A stretch of 52,746 bases of DNA from the IMG/VR virus record IMGVR_UViG_3300005264_000083, positions 1-52,746 of that record. The stretch is one strand, 5' to 3'. Below the pieces are notes generated by a model. That model did not search any database, had not been told where the DNA came from, and saw only the letters and a list, made by a program, of their open reading frames with translations. Positions 33,012 to 40,735 of the stretch are shown here, piece after piece. Position 1 is the first letter of the stretch, and every line of letters begins with the position of its first letter. A program made the translations under genes and the position numbers. This stretch comes from a virus.

Positions 33012-33352
33012 TTACAAACTTCCCTCTAATACCCCCTTCACAGTTTCTAATAATTCCTGTTTGCTAGAAGGTTTAGTTAAAACAAAATCACTTACAGCAT
33101 CAGTCTCAGTAAGAGTTCCACTGATAATCAAACTCTTAAGCTCTTTTTCTCTCTAAGTCTTTGAATTAATTCAACTCCATTCATTTCAGGCATGTGATAA
33201 TCTGTAATTAAAAGATCATAATCCCCCATTAAAAACGCCCTATAGGCTCTTAATGGGCTTGATGTCACATTTACTCTGTAATGACCTTTTAGGAATTTCT
33301 TGTAGATTGTAAATAAATGTTTTTCATCATCCACTATTAGAACTTTTTTCAT
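33012..33352 (-). CDS. stand-alone response-regulator receiver (REC) domain, frameshifted
   Basis: Residues 1-70 read MKKVLIVDDEKHLF with acidic pair D8/D9 and LLITDYHMPEMNG with phosphoacceptor D51. The frame then ends early (stop at 33128). Restoring one A to the A5 run at 33144-33148 continues ELKSLIISGTLTETDAV and FVLTKPSSKQELLETV to a stop at 33012, supplying the conserved Ser (S78) and Lys (K94). The result is a complete 113-aa receiver without an output domain. If intact it could be a CheY-like phosphate acceptor that interferes with host signalling. Whether the indel is real or a sequencing error cannot be told here. Confidence 0.8.
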
Positions 33353-33483
33353 TATTCCTCCTCATCAGCCAGTCTTAAATTAAACTTAAGTAAGTAATAA
33401 TCAGAATACTCGTTTGTTGATATTTTGTAATTCTTTGGGAGATCTTTATCAAGAAACAATTTTTTAAAAATAAATCTAATCAT
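33352..33483 (-). CDS. small hypothetical protein (43 aa)
   Basis: MIRFIFKKLFLDKDLPKNYK..., ending acidic LRLADEEE. ATGA overlap upstream, TAATG overlap with the receiver gene downstream; SD AGGAGG lies in the upstream gene's end. Unknown, but translationally coupled to the receiver. Confidence 0.55.
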   Translation of the reverse strand: MIRFIFKKLFLDKDLPKNYKISTNEYSDYYLLKFNLRLADEEE

Positions 33484-33665
33484 TTCAACCTCCTAATAAC
33501 TTTATCAACTATCCACGATTTAGCTGGACGATCATACATCTTAGCTAATTTTATTTGAGCTATTTCGGCAGCATCTTCGTCGTTCTTAGCAGTAACTTCT
33601 AGCGCTCCCTCATAAAATGTCCACATTCCTGGCTCACTATGAGCCCATACTTCATATTTATTCAT
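33480..33665 (-). CDS. hypothetical protein
   Basis: 61 aa: a short beta pair (KYEVWAHSEPGMWTFYEGALEV) then a helix (NDEDAAEIAQIKLAKMY). SD AGGAGG. A plausible small alpha/beta fold; family unknown. Confidence 0.6.
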   Translation of the reverse strand: MNKYEVWAHSEPGMWTFYEGALEVTAKNDEDAAEIAQIKLAKMYDRPAKSWIVDKVIRRLK

Positions 33666-33674
33666 TTCAACCTC

Positions 33675-34007
33675 CTAAAAATTATAGTCGTAAAACTCTC
33701 TACGATATCCAATACCAACTTTACCTTGTTTACTGTGATATCTACCATCTTTTCTAAGTCTAGCTTTGATAGTAAAACCTTCTGGATCTTGTTCATATGA
33801 ATAAGTCTGTTCGTCTTGATTTGAACAATGTCCAACAAAACCACCAGGTTCAATTTCTGGCTTAAAATTAGGATCCATTGTTGCTTTATCTTTTTGAAGT
33901 GTGATTGTTTTACCAGATTTGGTAACACCAACGATTGTGTATGCATGGGAATCTGAATACATATGTATTGTTGCTCCCATTCCAACTTTAGGTTCTTGCT
34001 TATCCAT
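33675..34007 (-). CDS. conserved phage protein (beta-rich)
   Basis: 110 aa. Pattern VGMGATIHMYSDSHAYTIVGV, then KSGKTITLQKDKATMD and a C-terminal RLRKDGRYH...GYRREFYDYNF is a recognisable conserved phage family of unknown function. SD AGGAGG; preceded by the promoter at 34035-34063. A competing frame over the same bases is a shadow. Confidence 0.7.
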   Translation of the reverse strand: MDKQEPKVGMGATIHMYSDSHAYTIVGVTKSGKTITLQKDKATMDPNFKPEIEPGGFVGHCSNQDEQTYSYEQDPEGFTIKARLRKDGRYHSKQGKVGIGYRREFYDYNF

Positions 34008-34034
34008 TTTACCTCCTAATTATCCTCTATCTCT

Positions 34035-34063
34035 ATATTACAACAATTAGACGAAAAGGTCAA
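34035..34063 (-). promoter_or_regulatory. sigma70-like promoter
   Basis: Minus strand: -35 TTGACC (34058-34063), 17-bp spacer, -10 TAATAT (34035-34040). The spacer begins TTTTCGTC and ends ATTGTTG, close to the promoter at 31186. Serves the operon 33675 and leftward. Confidence 0.7.
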
Positions 34064-34105
34064 GCTTTTTATTCAAATTTTATTTAGATTGTTAAAGGGT
34101 TGATA

Positions 34106-34360
34106 TTATTCGTCTTCTCCGAATAAACACTGGCCCTCACCAGCTTCAAATTCACTACATATATCAGGTTTTATCTTATGGAGCTTACATATCATCTTTT
34201 TCTTGTCTAGTGCTTTACAATATCCTCTAGAGTCTTGAGCCATAACTAGGCCAAATTCTTCATCTTTAGTTACATATGAATATGGAATCCTCAATAGGTC
34301 TTTTCTGCTTAATTCTACAACTAGATTCCTACAACAATGGCCGCATTTTTTGCATCTCAT
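34106..34360 (-). CDS. YkgJ-family Cys-cluster protein
   Basis: 84 aa. MRCKKCGHCCRNLVVEL at the N-terminus and GYCKALDKKKMICKLHKIKPDIC followed by FEAGEG near the end match the YkgJ/FliB-like cysteine family thought to bind zinc or an Fe-S cluster. Shorter than bacterial homologues but with the key cysteines. Role in phage unknown. Confidence 0.75.
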   Translation of the reverse strand: MRCKKCGHCCRNLVVELSRKDLLRIPYSYVTKDEEFGLVMAQDSRGYCKALDKKKMICKLHKIKPDICSEFEAGEGQCLFGEDE

Positions 34361-34401
34361 TTTGATCTCTCTTTTGAATTTCTATTAATGATAATATACT
34401 T

Positions 34402-35448
34402 TTAAATTAATTTATACTTCTTCCAATACTTTAAATATATTTCTTGTTGTAGTTTGTCTATAGCCTTAAAGTCAGGTTTATGAGGAATACTGGAAGATTT
34501 AGCTATTTCCTGAATCTCATCATCTAAATCCTTAGACAAATCCAACAACTCCTCTAATGTATATTTACCTTCTCGTATATTCTTGAAGAACTCAGCTCTT
34601 TCACATGGAAATTTTAATTCACCGGTTTGGAGCAACTCTTTAGCCTCATCAAATAATCTGAATAAATGATAAGCAAATTTAACGTCATATCCATATTGTT
34701 CTAAATGGGTTGTTCTATGTCCATATTTATTTACTTCATTAGTTACATTTTCTAGTATAGTTTGGACGTCCATTCCATAATTATATATTTTTCCACCTAT
34801 TCTAATACAATCGGCTCCACCTTGATCTTGATAATATTTGATCCATTCATAGTTTCCCTTAATAACTACATGAGTTAATTCAACTACTTGGTCAATTTCA
34901 TCTTTATATTTCTTCTTCTTTCTTATCTCATATATATCGAGATCTCCTATTATTTGAGCTCCATTTAGTATTTCAGCTTCTAGAACCACTTGAAATTTAA
35001 CTAGTTCCTCATATCTTTTCTTTTTTCCAGATAGCTTCTTTCTTTGACTCATAGCATAACCTGAGAAGGAATGTAGTAGTTTCTTAGATATGAATAGATG
35101 TTTATTACATTCAATATCAAACCATATAGATGTTTCAAACATCTTATTCTTCTCTGGGACAAAGAAGTATTCGATTTTATTAGGGTTAGCGTCAGCTGCT
35201 AACTTAAAGAAGGTTCTAAGTGAATATAGCTTATAGTCCACATCTTTTTTAGTATTTCTTATATTTGTTTTATTTGTAGACAAATCAACTTCTCTTATAT
35301 TCTTTGTTCCCAATATATATTCAGGTGGTTCAATAAAGATACCCTCATAATCTTCATCTGATTTAGGAGTATTAGTTCCGTAAAGATGGCTACCTGTTTT
35401 AAAAAGGAATATCATATTATCTTTGGCCATTTTTTGTTCTTTAGTCAT
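34402..35448 (-). CDS. RlaP/YcgL-like nucleotidyltransferase (RNA repair)
   Basis: 348 aa. Polymerase-beta-type nucleotidyltransferase: GSHLYGT (19-25) then KSDEDYEGIFI with metal-binding D31/D33, the signature of the COG3541/RlaP family. RlaP proteins are linked in gene neighbourhoods to RNA ligases (RtcB, Rnl5/DRB0094) and proposed to repair RNA ends (Burroughs and Aravind's survey of RNA repair systems). Here an Rnl5-like ligase, an RtcB fragment and a CCA enzyme occur in the same 26-kb region. SD AGGAG before ATG 35448. Helical C-terminal half (residues 140-348). Confidence 0.75.
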   Translation of the reverse strand: MTKEQKMAKDNMIFLFKTGSHLYGTNTPKSDEDYEGIFIEPPEYILGTKNIREVDLSTNKTNIRNTKKDVDYKLYSLRTFFKLAADANPNKIEYFFVPEKNKMFETSIWFDIECNKHLFISKKLLHSFSGYAMSQRKKLSGKKKRYEELVKFQVVLEAEILNGAQIIGDLDIYEIRKKKKYKDEIDQVVELTHVVIKGNYEWIKYYQDQGGADCIRIGGKIYNYGMDVQTILENVTNEVNKYGHRTTHLEQYGYDVKFAYHLFRLFDEAKELLQTGELKFPCERAEFFKNIREGKYTLEELLDLSKDLDDEIQEIAKSSSIPHKPDFKAIDKLQQEIYLKYWKKYKLI

Positions 35449-35800
35449 TTGAAAAGCTCCTATTCACGAAATCAATAAACTCCTTTAATAAAAGACTATC
35501 TTCGTCTAATGATTCTATATTACAAAGAGCATCCTTAATATATTTATATTCTGACGTACGAGTATCAATTATATGAACCCACCAAACATATCTGTCAACA
35601 TCTTTTGGTTTGTCTAATGAAATTGCAGCATAATAATTTCCATTTTGCCATTCTATCTCATAAAATTCGTTCCCATCATGAGTATCTTCATGTGCGGCAA
35701 ATCCACTAGGAAGTATTGATAGTTTAGTATGTTGAGTAAGTGTTGTCATTAGATCACAAACTGCTTGTAATTTTTCAATTTTAGTCATACTACTTCCCAT
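35441..35800 (-). CDS. hypothetical protein
   Basis: 119 aa, or 115 from ATG 35788 (MTKIEKLQAV), which lies in the overlap with the upstream stop at 35785. Beta-rich centre (NEFYEIEWQNGNYYAAISLDKP, YVWWVHIIDT) and acidic helical end. Unknown. Confidence 0.6.
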   Translation of the reverse strand: MGSSMTKIEKLQAVCDLMTTLTQHTKLSILPSGFAAHEDTHDGNEFYEIEWQNGNYYAAISLDKPKDVDRYVWWVHIIDTRTSEYKYIKDALCNIESLDEDSLLLKEFIDFVNRSFSND

Positions 35801-36021
35801 TCTTCAATAGACATATAAAATTCATCACTTTCCCACATATTCTCTGAAGTAGTATTTTTCCAGCTCTCCTTTAACCCCCTCCAATCCATTGTTTCTTGCA
35901 TATCCTTAACAGCAATCATTGCTTTCTCTCTGTTTTCATATACACCTTCTATATTAGTATACAAATCTCTATCAATAGTATTATAGCTTTGCCCATACTC
36001 TAATATCCAAACTGTCTTCAT
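35785..36021 (-). CDS. hypothetical protein
   Basis: 78 aa: KTVWILEYGQSYNTID strand, GVYENREKAMIAVKDM helix, then a Trp-rich end (WKNTTSENMWESDEFYMSIEEWEVV). This 'w-i-l..y..yy....gvf..ke.A' pattern is common in small phage proteins of unknown role. Confidence 0.6.
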   Translation of the reverse strand: MKTVWILEYGQSYNTIDRDLYTNIEGVYENREKAMIAVKDMQETMDWRGLKESWKNTTSENMWESDEFYMSIEEWEVV

Positions 36022-36022
36022 A

Positions 36023-36223
36023 CTACTTCCCCAAATGATTAGTTCCTCTTGGTCTAGTTGCGAATTGTAAGTATCCGTTTTTACTTCTCATAGTTATATA
36101 ATAAGGATGTAAGTCTTTGTTTTCTTTAAGAAATATATCTAAAGTAAAAGAATCTTTCATATTTACATCTAATATTTTAAAATCATCGTGCCCTAAATAT
36201 TTGTTTAGCTTCTCTCTAATCAT
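36023..36223 (-). CDS. hypothetical protein
   Basis: 66 aa, beta-rich (FKILDVNMKDSFTLDIFLKEN, YYITMRSKNGYLQF). ATGA overlap with the upstream gene. Unknown. Confidence 0.55.
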   Translation of the reverse strand: MIREKLNKYLGHDDFKILDVNMKDSFTLDIFLKENKDLHPYYITMRSKNGYLQFATRPRGTNHLGK

Positions 36224-36468
36224 ATATCTGTAACCTCTCTATGTTTTACATGAACCCTTGAAATCAAATCAAGATGTTTCTTATCTATTATATTATCACC
36301 AATCTCTAATATAGTCCACTGATTATCACCAATCTCTAATATAGTCCACTGATTATTTTTATTTTCTATCCAAACCCTCTTACCCACTTTAGCTAGCTTC
36401 AATTCTACCCAGCAAGTTGTAAATGTGTTATCTCCTTGTTTTAATTTACATTGTCTGTATTTTTTCAT
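36220..36468 (-). CDS. hypothetical protein containing an in-frame 10-aa duplication
   Basis: 82 aa. QWTILEIGDN is repeated twice in tandem because of the exact 30-bp DNA duplication at 36292-36351. Without it the protein would be a 72-aa beta-rich fold (FTTCWVELKLAKVGKRVWIE). Reading frame kept, so probably tolerated. Confidence 0.6.
   Translation of the reverse strand: MKKYRQCKLKQGDNTFTTCWVELKLAKVGKRVWIENKNNQWTILEIGDNQWTILEIGDNIIDKKHLDLISRVHVKHREVTDI
36292..36351. repeat. 30-bp perfect tandem duplication inside a gene
   Basis: 36292-36321 and 36322-36351 are identical, and the next 5 bases begin a third copy. Length divisible by three, so the host gene stays open. Looks like recent replication slippage. 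Confidence 0.9.
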
Positions 36469-36711
36469 TTAATGATTATCCACCCAATAAACAAAAAACA
36501 TAATTGCAACTATTCCTACAAGGATAGTTCCTCCAATATATGATACTTTAAAAGCAGTTAACCAAGTGAATCCTGTCCAAAGAAATACTGCTGGAACACA
36601 TAATAAGAATAATCCAACAGGAATCATCATCAGAATAAACAAGGTAACAAGAGTAAATACTAAATTCTCATTCTCTTTACACCATTTCCCTAATTTCTCT
36701 AAATCACTCAT
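36469..36711 (-). CDS. two-TM small membrane protein
   Basis: 80 aa. Two hydrophobic spans (LVFTLVTLFILMMIPVGLFL and VSYIGGTILVGIVAIMFFVY) after a short soluble N-terminus (DLEKLGKWCKENE). Possible superinfection or membrane-modifying protein; directly before a lipoprotein gene in the transcript order. Confidence 0.6.
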   Translation of the reverse strand: MSDLEKLGKWCKENENLVFTLVTLFILMMIPVGLFLLCVPAVFLWTGFTWLTAFKVSYIGGTILVGIVAIMFFVYWVDNH

Positions 36712-36893
36712 TTATGCCTCCATCTGTCTGTTCTATCTCTTCCTGGTTCAGGAATAGCTTGAATTTCTTTACAACAACAAAAATAATCTTTCTTAGCTCC
36801 TAATGGATTTACTGTATAACAAAAATCGTTGTCTCCTTTATCAAATGTTGCGCATGAACTTAACAATAACACTAACAATATCAAATACTTCAC
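36708..36893 (-). CDS. small lipoprotein
   Basis: 61 aa. Signal peptide MKYLILLVLLLSSC with lipobox LLSSC (Cys 14), then a short mature part rich in Cys (DYFCCCKEI). Overlaps neighbours by ATGA on both sides. Probably lipid-anchored in the envelope. Confidence 0.65.
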   Translation of the reverse strand: MKYLILLVLLLSSCATFDKGDNDFCYTVNPLGAKKDYFCCCKEIQAIPEPGRDRTDRWRHK

Positions 36894-37249
36894 ATTATCA
36901 CCTCATAAACTGGTTTATTTAATTCTTTCATATTATATTTCATATTTCTAGAACCTCTTGATTCTCCATCCCAAATTAATAATAAAGCATCTCCGTATTC
37001 TGCCATTTGTTTATTTCTAATTGGTCCGGCAGCTCTACCATGGGTTTCCCAATCTGGTTTAAATAAAGTTACCGGAATACTATAGAATTCTCCATATATT
37101 TCTCCAGCATGATCGGCTCCAGTTGGACAACATCCTGAAACTATTTCTGTAGCAAATAATATTTCATGGTCTTCTATTCTAAGCTCAACTATCTTAGCAT
37201 AAGCTTCTTCCCAACTAATATCTCTGCTTCCAGCTATTATGAGTCTCAT
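36890..37249 (-). CDS. SLOG-superfamily (DUF2493/YspA-like) protein
   Basis: 119 aa. MRLIIAGSRDISWEEAY, VSGCCPTGADHAGEIYG, then KPDWETHGRAAGPIRNKQMAEYGDALLLIWDGESRGSRNM: the DUF2493 pattern of the SLOG Rossmann-like fold. Such proteins bind nucleotides or nucleotide-derived ligands. Note CCPTGAD where most have GGA-x-GAD. Role in phages unclear. Confidence 0.8.
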   Translation of the reverse strand: MRLIIAGSRDISWEEAYAKIVELRIEDHEILFATEIVSGCCPTGADHAGEIYGEFYSIPVTLFKPDWETHGRAAGPIRNKQMAEYGDALLLIWDGESRGSRNMKYNMKELNKPVYEVIM

Positions 37250-37445
37250 TTAACCCCTCCGTCAAATCAGTGCTTACAAATGTAGTTTTTCCTTCTGCCA
37301 TAATATCAATCCAATAACCACCATTTCCAATTTCTAATTGATGTTTTAAAAGGAAATCTAAAGTAAAATCCCTCATTTCTCTTTCAGTTTTAAAATATTT
37401 GATCTTAGGAGTACAATCATCTACGTAATGCATAAAATATTTCAT
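37215..37445 (-). CDS. hypothetical protein
   Basis: 76 aa. YFMHYVDDCTPKIKYFKTEREMRDFTLDFLL then YWIDIMAEGKTTFVS. The last dozen residues overlap the SLOG gene's start and may be read-through past an indel. Family unknown. Confidence 0.55.
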   Translation of the reverse strand: MKYFMHYVDDCTPKIKYFKTEREMRDFTLDFLLKHQLEIGNGGYWIDIMAEGKTTFVSTDLTEGLNETHNSWKQRY

Positions 37446-37963
37446 TTTTCCCTCCTGATTAGTTTATCAAATTTATATTTTAAACTATAATATTTCCTTT
37501 TAGCTTTCCATTTGAATGTATTATACATGATTACAACATATCGAATTTGTCTCTTTATAAACTTCTTAGGTAGATATTTTTGTTCAATAGCACATTTAGT
37601 ACATAAAGTTCTATTCCATACACCACCTCTAATTTTACCTTTTTTACCGCATGTTTCACATGTTTTATATGATTTATGTTCATATTCCCCAATTATATCA
37701 TATATTTCAGGTGTTGCACAAGTCATATAAAACCGAAGCCCACCAAACTTTTCTTTAACCTGACTTGCACACATTGGATATTCTTGAGGTCCTTCTTTAA
37801 CAATAAGGGATTCTAGTTTAGCTGATAATTCCCAGATAAGATCAAACCAACCTTCACCACATTCAAAACCCCAACACATACAAGTTCTTCTCTTATCTCC
37901 GTGCCTATCTTTATATAGATTAGGAAATGTCTCAACTAACAATCTATCTGATTCATCTTTCAT
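37442..37963 (-). CDS. conserved phage protein with zinc ribbon
   Basis: 173 aa. Recognisable layout: MCWGFECGEGWFDLIWELS, SQVKEKFGGLRFYM, then zinc ribbon TCETCGKKGKIRGG-x5-LCTKCA, followed by a basic helical C-terminus (KFIKRQIRYVVI...). The WGFECG...GWF...KFGGLRFY block is widespread in tailed phages; function unknown. Confidence 0.7.
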   Translation of the reverse strand: MKDESDRLLVETFPNLYKDRHGDKRRTCMCWGFECGEGWFDLIWELSAKLESLIVKEGPQEYPMCASQVKEKFGGLRFYMTCATPEIYDIIGEYEHKSYKTCETCGKKGKIRGGVWNRTLCTKCAIEQKYLPKKFIKRQIRYVVIMYNTFKWKAKRKYYSLKYKFDKLIRREK

Positions 37964-38223
37964 TTATTTACCTTTCTGAGTATTTCGTCCATACTCTCTT
38001 TGACTGCATAAGACATGTTATCACTTCCACCCCCTTTATACCCATAGGCTCTCATTCTAGTTGTTATTATTCTGGTTATTTTTATTTTTTCTTTTCTACG
38101 CAGAGCATTCCCTGATACTTCCATTTCACAAGGGAATATCATAATAATATGATCTAGATTAAATATAACTTTATTATCCCCTGTTGAATTCTCATTAACC
38201 TCTGTTAATTCTATGAATGTCAT
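37960..38223 (-). CDS. FlbD-like small protein
   Basis: 87 aa. FIELTEVNENSTGDNKVIFNLDHIIMI and the late SYAVKESMDEILRKV resemble the FlbD/'uncharacterised flagellar' small barrel often found in phages ('fi.lt...g..v.in...I..i......t.i.l.....i.V.Es..eI'). A basic loop interrupts the middle. Function unknown. Confidence 0.5.
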   Translation of the reverse strand: MTFIELTEVNENSTGDNKVIFNLDHIIMIFPCEMEVSGNALRRKEKIKITRIITTRMRAYGYKGGGSDNMSYAVKESMDEILRKVNK

Positions 38224-38531
38224 TATTCCTCCTTTAAATAAGGGCCTAACAATTCACTTATTCTGTCTAAGTTTTCTTTTAGCTCCCTATTTTCATTTTC
38301 TAGTTTTTCTATATATTCTTGATCCTTAAGAACCAATCTAACCTGTTGTTTTAGTTCTACTTTAGGTTCACGAGTATCTGGGTCAATATTGTGGATTAAT
38401 ACTGGTTGAGTCTCTACTACTAATAAATTTCTTGAGATGCGTTCATTTAGTTGGTCTAAAATTATCTTCTCTTTTTGTTTAGAAATCTCTTTAATCATTA
38501 TAGATGAATAACTATCTGTTATACTTTTCAC
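38223..38531 (-). CDS. hypothetical coiled-coil protein
   Basis: 102 aa; helical N-terminus (MIKEISKQKEKIILDQLNERI), beta middle, C-terminal coiled coil (EYIEKLENENRELKENLDRI). Overlaps the two-TM gene upstream by ATGTGA-type junction. Unknown. Confidence 0.55.
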   Translation of the reverse strand: MKSITDSYSSIMIKEISKQKEKIILDQLNERISRNLLVVETQPVLIHNIDPDTREPKVELKQQVRLVLKDQEYIEKLENENRELKENLDRISELLGPYLKEE

Positions 38532-38707
38532 ATTCCACTCCCTTTTAAAATTAAATAAACACCAATGACTATAGGTATATAAACTAGAATAAAGTTTACA
38601 CTTCCCCTATTGACAACTGCTGATGCTAAAGATGAAATGAACATAACTGTCCCTATAGTACATAAAAATACCCCACCTAAAATCATAAACCCTGGTATTG
38701 TTAGCAT
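38528..38707 (-). CDS. two-TM mini-protein (holin-like size)
   Basis: 59 aa, MLTIPGFMILGGVFLCTIGT..., two hydrophobic helices (about 5-30 and 38-55) joined by VVNRGSV. SD AGGAGAT before ATG 38707. Could be a membrane modulator; no direct link to lysis genes. Confidence 0.55.
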   Translation of the reverse strand: MLTIPGFMILGGVFLCTIGTVMFISSLASAVVNRGSVNFILVYIPIVIGVYLILKGSGM

Positions 38708-38715
38708 ATTATCTC

Positions 38716-38877
38716 CTAAAATTTAACAGTTTTATATTTACTCCACCTACAATCCAGACATACTTGCATAATAGCAAACCCTACTATATGCCTAAACATA
38801 CCTTTTGATGAGTAGGTTGATGGTATGGTTGTTGAATTTTCATATATATTATCTGATTTACATTTGGGACATTTCAT
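38716..38877 (-). CDS. zinc-ribbon mini-protein
   Basis: 53 aa: MKCPKCKSDNIYEN at the start and QVCLDCRWSKYK near the end form a four-Cys ribbon. Overlaps the end of the saccharopine-dehydrogenase-like gene by ATGA. Function unknown. Confidence 0.6.
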   Translation of the reverse strand: MKCPKCKSDNIYENSTTIPSTYSSKGMFRHIVGFAIMQVCLDCRWSKYKTVKF

Positions 38878-39980
38878 TTTATCTCTACTCCATTCTTTTT
38901 CAAATACCCTATGACATAATTATACAAATTTCTTTTCTCTGCAATATGCTCAGGTGCGAATACTCCTGTTTTATTGAATTGTCCAGCTGCTATTAATTTA
39001 ACCATAGCTACTACTGGTAACCCTGTTGCTCGAGCCATACTATGATTTGTTCCGTCGTGCTTATCATACATACTAAATTTATTAGTTAATTTATCATCCT
39101 TATATCCCTTAACTTGTAGTATGCTTATATCCTTATCATATTTACCTAATTTCCACTTATCTATCAACACTTTAGCTGTATTTTCTATATGTTCTGGTTT
39201 GAAGAATCCATCTTGTCTTAGATGATCCATCTTTTGCCAATGCTTTTCATACCGTAAAGTATATTCAACTAGATTCTTTAGTTTAGTTGTTTTAAGTAAG
39301 CTTCTTAATCCATCACTTATAAAAGCTAATGTATGAGTGTGTCCTGGGCCAAACCATTCATAGACATGCTCAAATGGAGTTTCTATCTCTATATGCCCAT
39401 TCTTAACATATCTAGCAGGACGAGTATATTCCTCAATGATATCTCTAGGGCTAAATACTGCTTTATATTCATCATCTTCATTCTCAGGTAATCCACCTAC
39501 AAATATCTTAATATAATCATCACCCTTTTTCTCGAATCGTTTAGTTACCATATGGCATATGCCTGGAGCAAATCCAAAATCACATACAGCTAAACCATTA
39601 TTATCTTTAGCTAATTTATCTAACTCTAGAAAATCTTCTTCCATAAATGAGAAGTCTACAACCTTCTTTCCAAATTGCATACATATAGCTAATACTGTAT
39701 GAGCCATTCTTCCTGGTAAAGCGTTTACTATTAGCTTCTCACTTGATATAATACTTTCAATTGAATCTAAATCTCCTAAGTTAGCTTGGTATTGGCATAT
39801 GTTTTTGTCTAGTTTAGGATTTTCTCTTATGTCACAGGTAGCTACTTCAAACCCTTCTTCATATAATTTATTAGCAACAAACCCACCTACCAGACCCGTT
39901 CCCAATACCATTACACGTTTCTTTTTACCTTTTTTATTCATGGCTTTTCTAAGATTGCTCATTTGCGTGTCCTTAGCCAT
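38874..39980 (-). CDS. saccharopine-dehydrogenase-like oxidoreductase
   Basis: 368 aa. N-terminal NAD(P)-binding Rossmann motif VMVLGTGLVGG (G27-x-G29-x2-G32) after a short lysine-rich leader, acidic D at strand 2 end (VATCDIRENP), then IVNALPGRMAHTVLAICMQFGKKVVDFSFMEED and AVCDFGFAPGICH, typical of the saccharopine dehydrogenase family, followed by a substrate domain and the ATGLPVVAMVKLI helix. Possible roles: lysine or polyamine-related metabolism. An auxiliary metabolic gene unusual for a phage. ATG 39980 has a poor SD; ATG 39941 is an alternative. Confidence 0.75.
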   Translation of the reverse strand: MAKDTQMSNLRKAMNKKGKKKRVMVLGTGLVGGFVANKLYEEGFEVATCDIRENPKLDKNICQYQANLGDLDSIESIISSEKLIVNALPGRMAHTVLAICMQFGKKVVDFSFMEEDFLELDKLAKDNNGLAVCDFGFAPGICHMVTKRFEKKGDDYIKIFVGGLPENEDDEYKAVFSPRDIIEEYTRPARYVKNGHIEIETPFEHVYEWFGPGHTHTLAFISDGLRSLLKTTKLKNLVEYTLRYEKHWQKMDHLRQDGFFKPEHIENTAKVLIDKWKLGKYDKDISILQVKGYKDDKLTNKFSMYDKHDGTNHSMARATGLPVVAMVKLIAAGQFNKTGVFAPEHIAEKRNLYNYVIGYLKKNGVEIK

Positions 39981-40315
39981 TCGCCTAATGCTTCGTAAAT
40001 AGTGTGAACATCTCTAATAGGAATTTCAACTCCACCAGCTTCAACTACATTTTCAAAGAATACTAAAGGACTACACATACAATCAACCTTTAATTTACCT
40101 TCTCGCATATGCTCAATTGAATTAATAATTTCAATCTCATTAGCAGAATATCTATGACTCCGGAAATCTCCAGATTTCATTAAAAAAGTAAGTTGTCCCC
40201 AAATGTTAATATAATCAAATTTACCTGTTTTCTTTTTGCCACCCTTTAACGTAAGATTAATAATATCTCCACTCTCACAATTCTTTAAATCTCTTTTTAA
40301 ATCATGTTCTCTCAT
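39959..40315 (-). CDS. hypothetical protein
   Basis: 118 aa. DIINLTLKGGKKKTGKFDYINIWGQLTFLM is a possible small Sm/SH3-like barrel; C-terminal helix DVHTIYEALGEWLRTRK. Overlaps the next gene by 22 bp. Unknown. Confidence 0.55.
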   Translation of the reverse strand: MREHDLKRDLKNCESGDIINLTLKGGKKKTGKFDYINIWGQLTFLMKSGDFRSHRYSANEIEIINSIEHMREGKLKVDCMCSPLVFFENVVEAGGVEIPIRDVHTIYEALGEWLRTRK

Positions 40316-40317
40316 AA

Positions 40318-40530
40318 TTATCTCCTATAGTTAAATTTTATACCATTAATTTTAGACTCGGATTCTGATCCCCTGTCCATAGATATATTTAGTTTTGTGT
40401 TTAAATTTACTCTTAGAATTTTACAGATTAGTCTTACTAGTATGTTATTATTGATATTTTTATTAAATATCCACTTACTTAATTTCCGTCTCCAAAGCTC
40501 TTTAAAAACAAATAGTTGATCATAAGACAT
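40318..40530 (-). CDS. small basic hypothetical protein
   Basis: 70 aa, basic and helical N-terminus (FKELWRRKLSKWIFNKNI). SD GGAGG. A -10-like TATAAT lies at 40548-40553 upstream without a -35. Unknown. Confidence 0.5.
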   Translation of the reverse strand: MSYDQLFVFKELWRRKLSKWIFNKNINNNILVRLICKILRVNLNTKLNISMDRGSESESKINGIKFNYRR

Positions 40531-40543
40531 AGTACCTCCAGAT

Positions 40544-40735
40544 CTATATTATACAACTACCGTCTCTCATATCTATTCTTAACTCTATGTATTTGCATTT
40601 ACTATTCCAAAGCCAACTCCATTTGTCCTTTTTCATTAGATTATATACTTTTATAAATGAATCAACGTGATCCCAAACATTATGATAATCTTTTTGTTCA
40701 ACTGTTTTTGCTTCAATTATTTCATCATCACTCAT
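40544..40735 (-). CDS. small hypothetical protein
   Basis: 63 aa, Trp-rich helix (VYNLMKKDKWSWLWNSKCKY). ATGA overlap upstream. Unknown. Confidence 0.5.
   Translation of the reverse strand: MSDDEIIEAKTVEQKDYHNVWDHVDSFIKVYNLMKKDKWSWLWNSKCKYIELRIDMRDGSCII

Noticed and set aside
33662-33985. Second frame overlapping the conserved protein at 33675
   Set aside because: Same strand but lower complexity and no SD; the 33675-34007 frame matches a recognised phage family.
40548-40576. Promoter upstream of 40318-40530
   Set aside because: Good TATAAT but the -35 position (ATAGAT) does not match, so not listed as a promoter.
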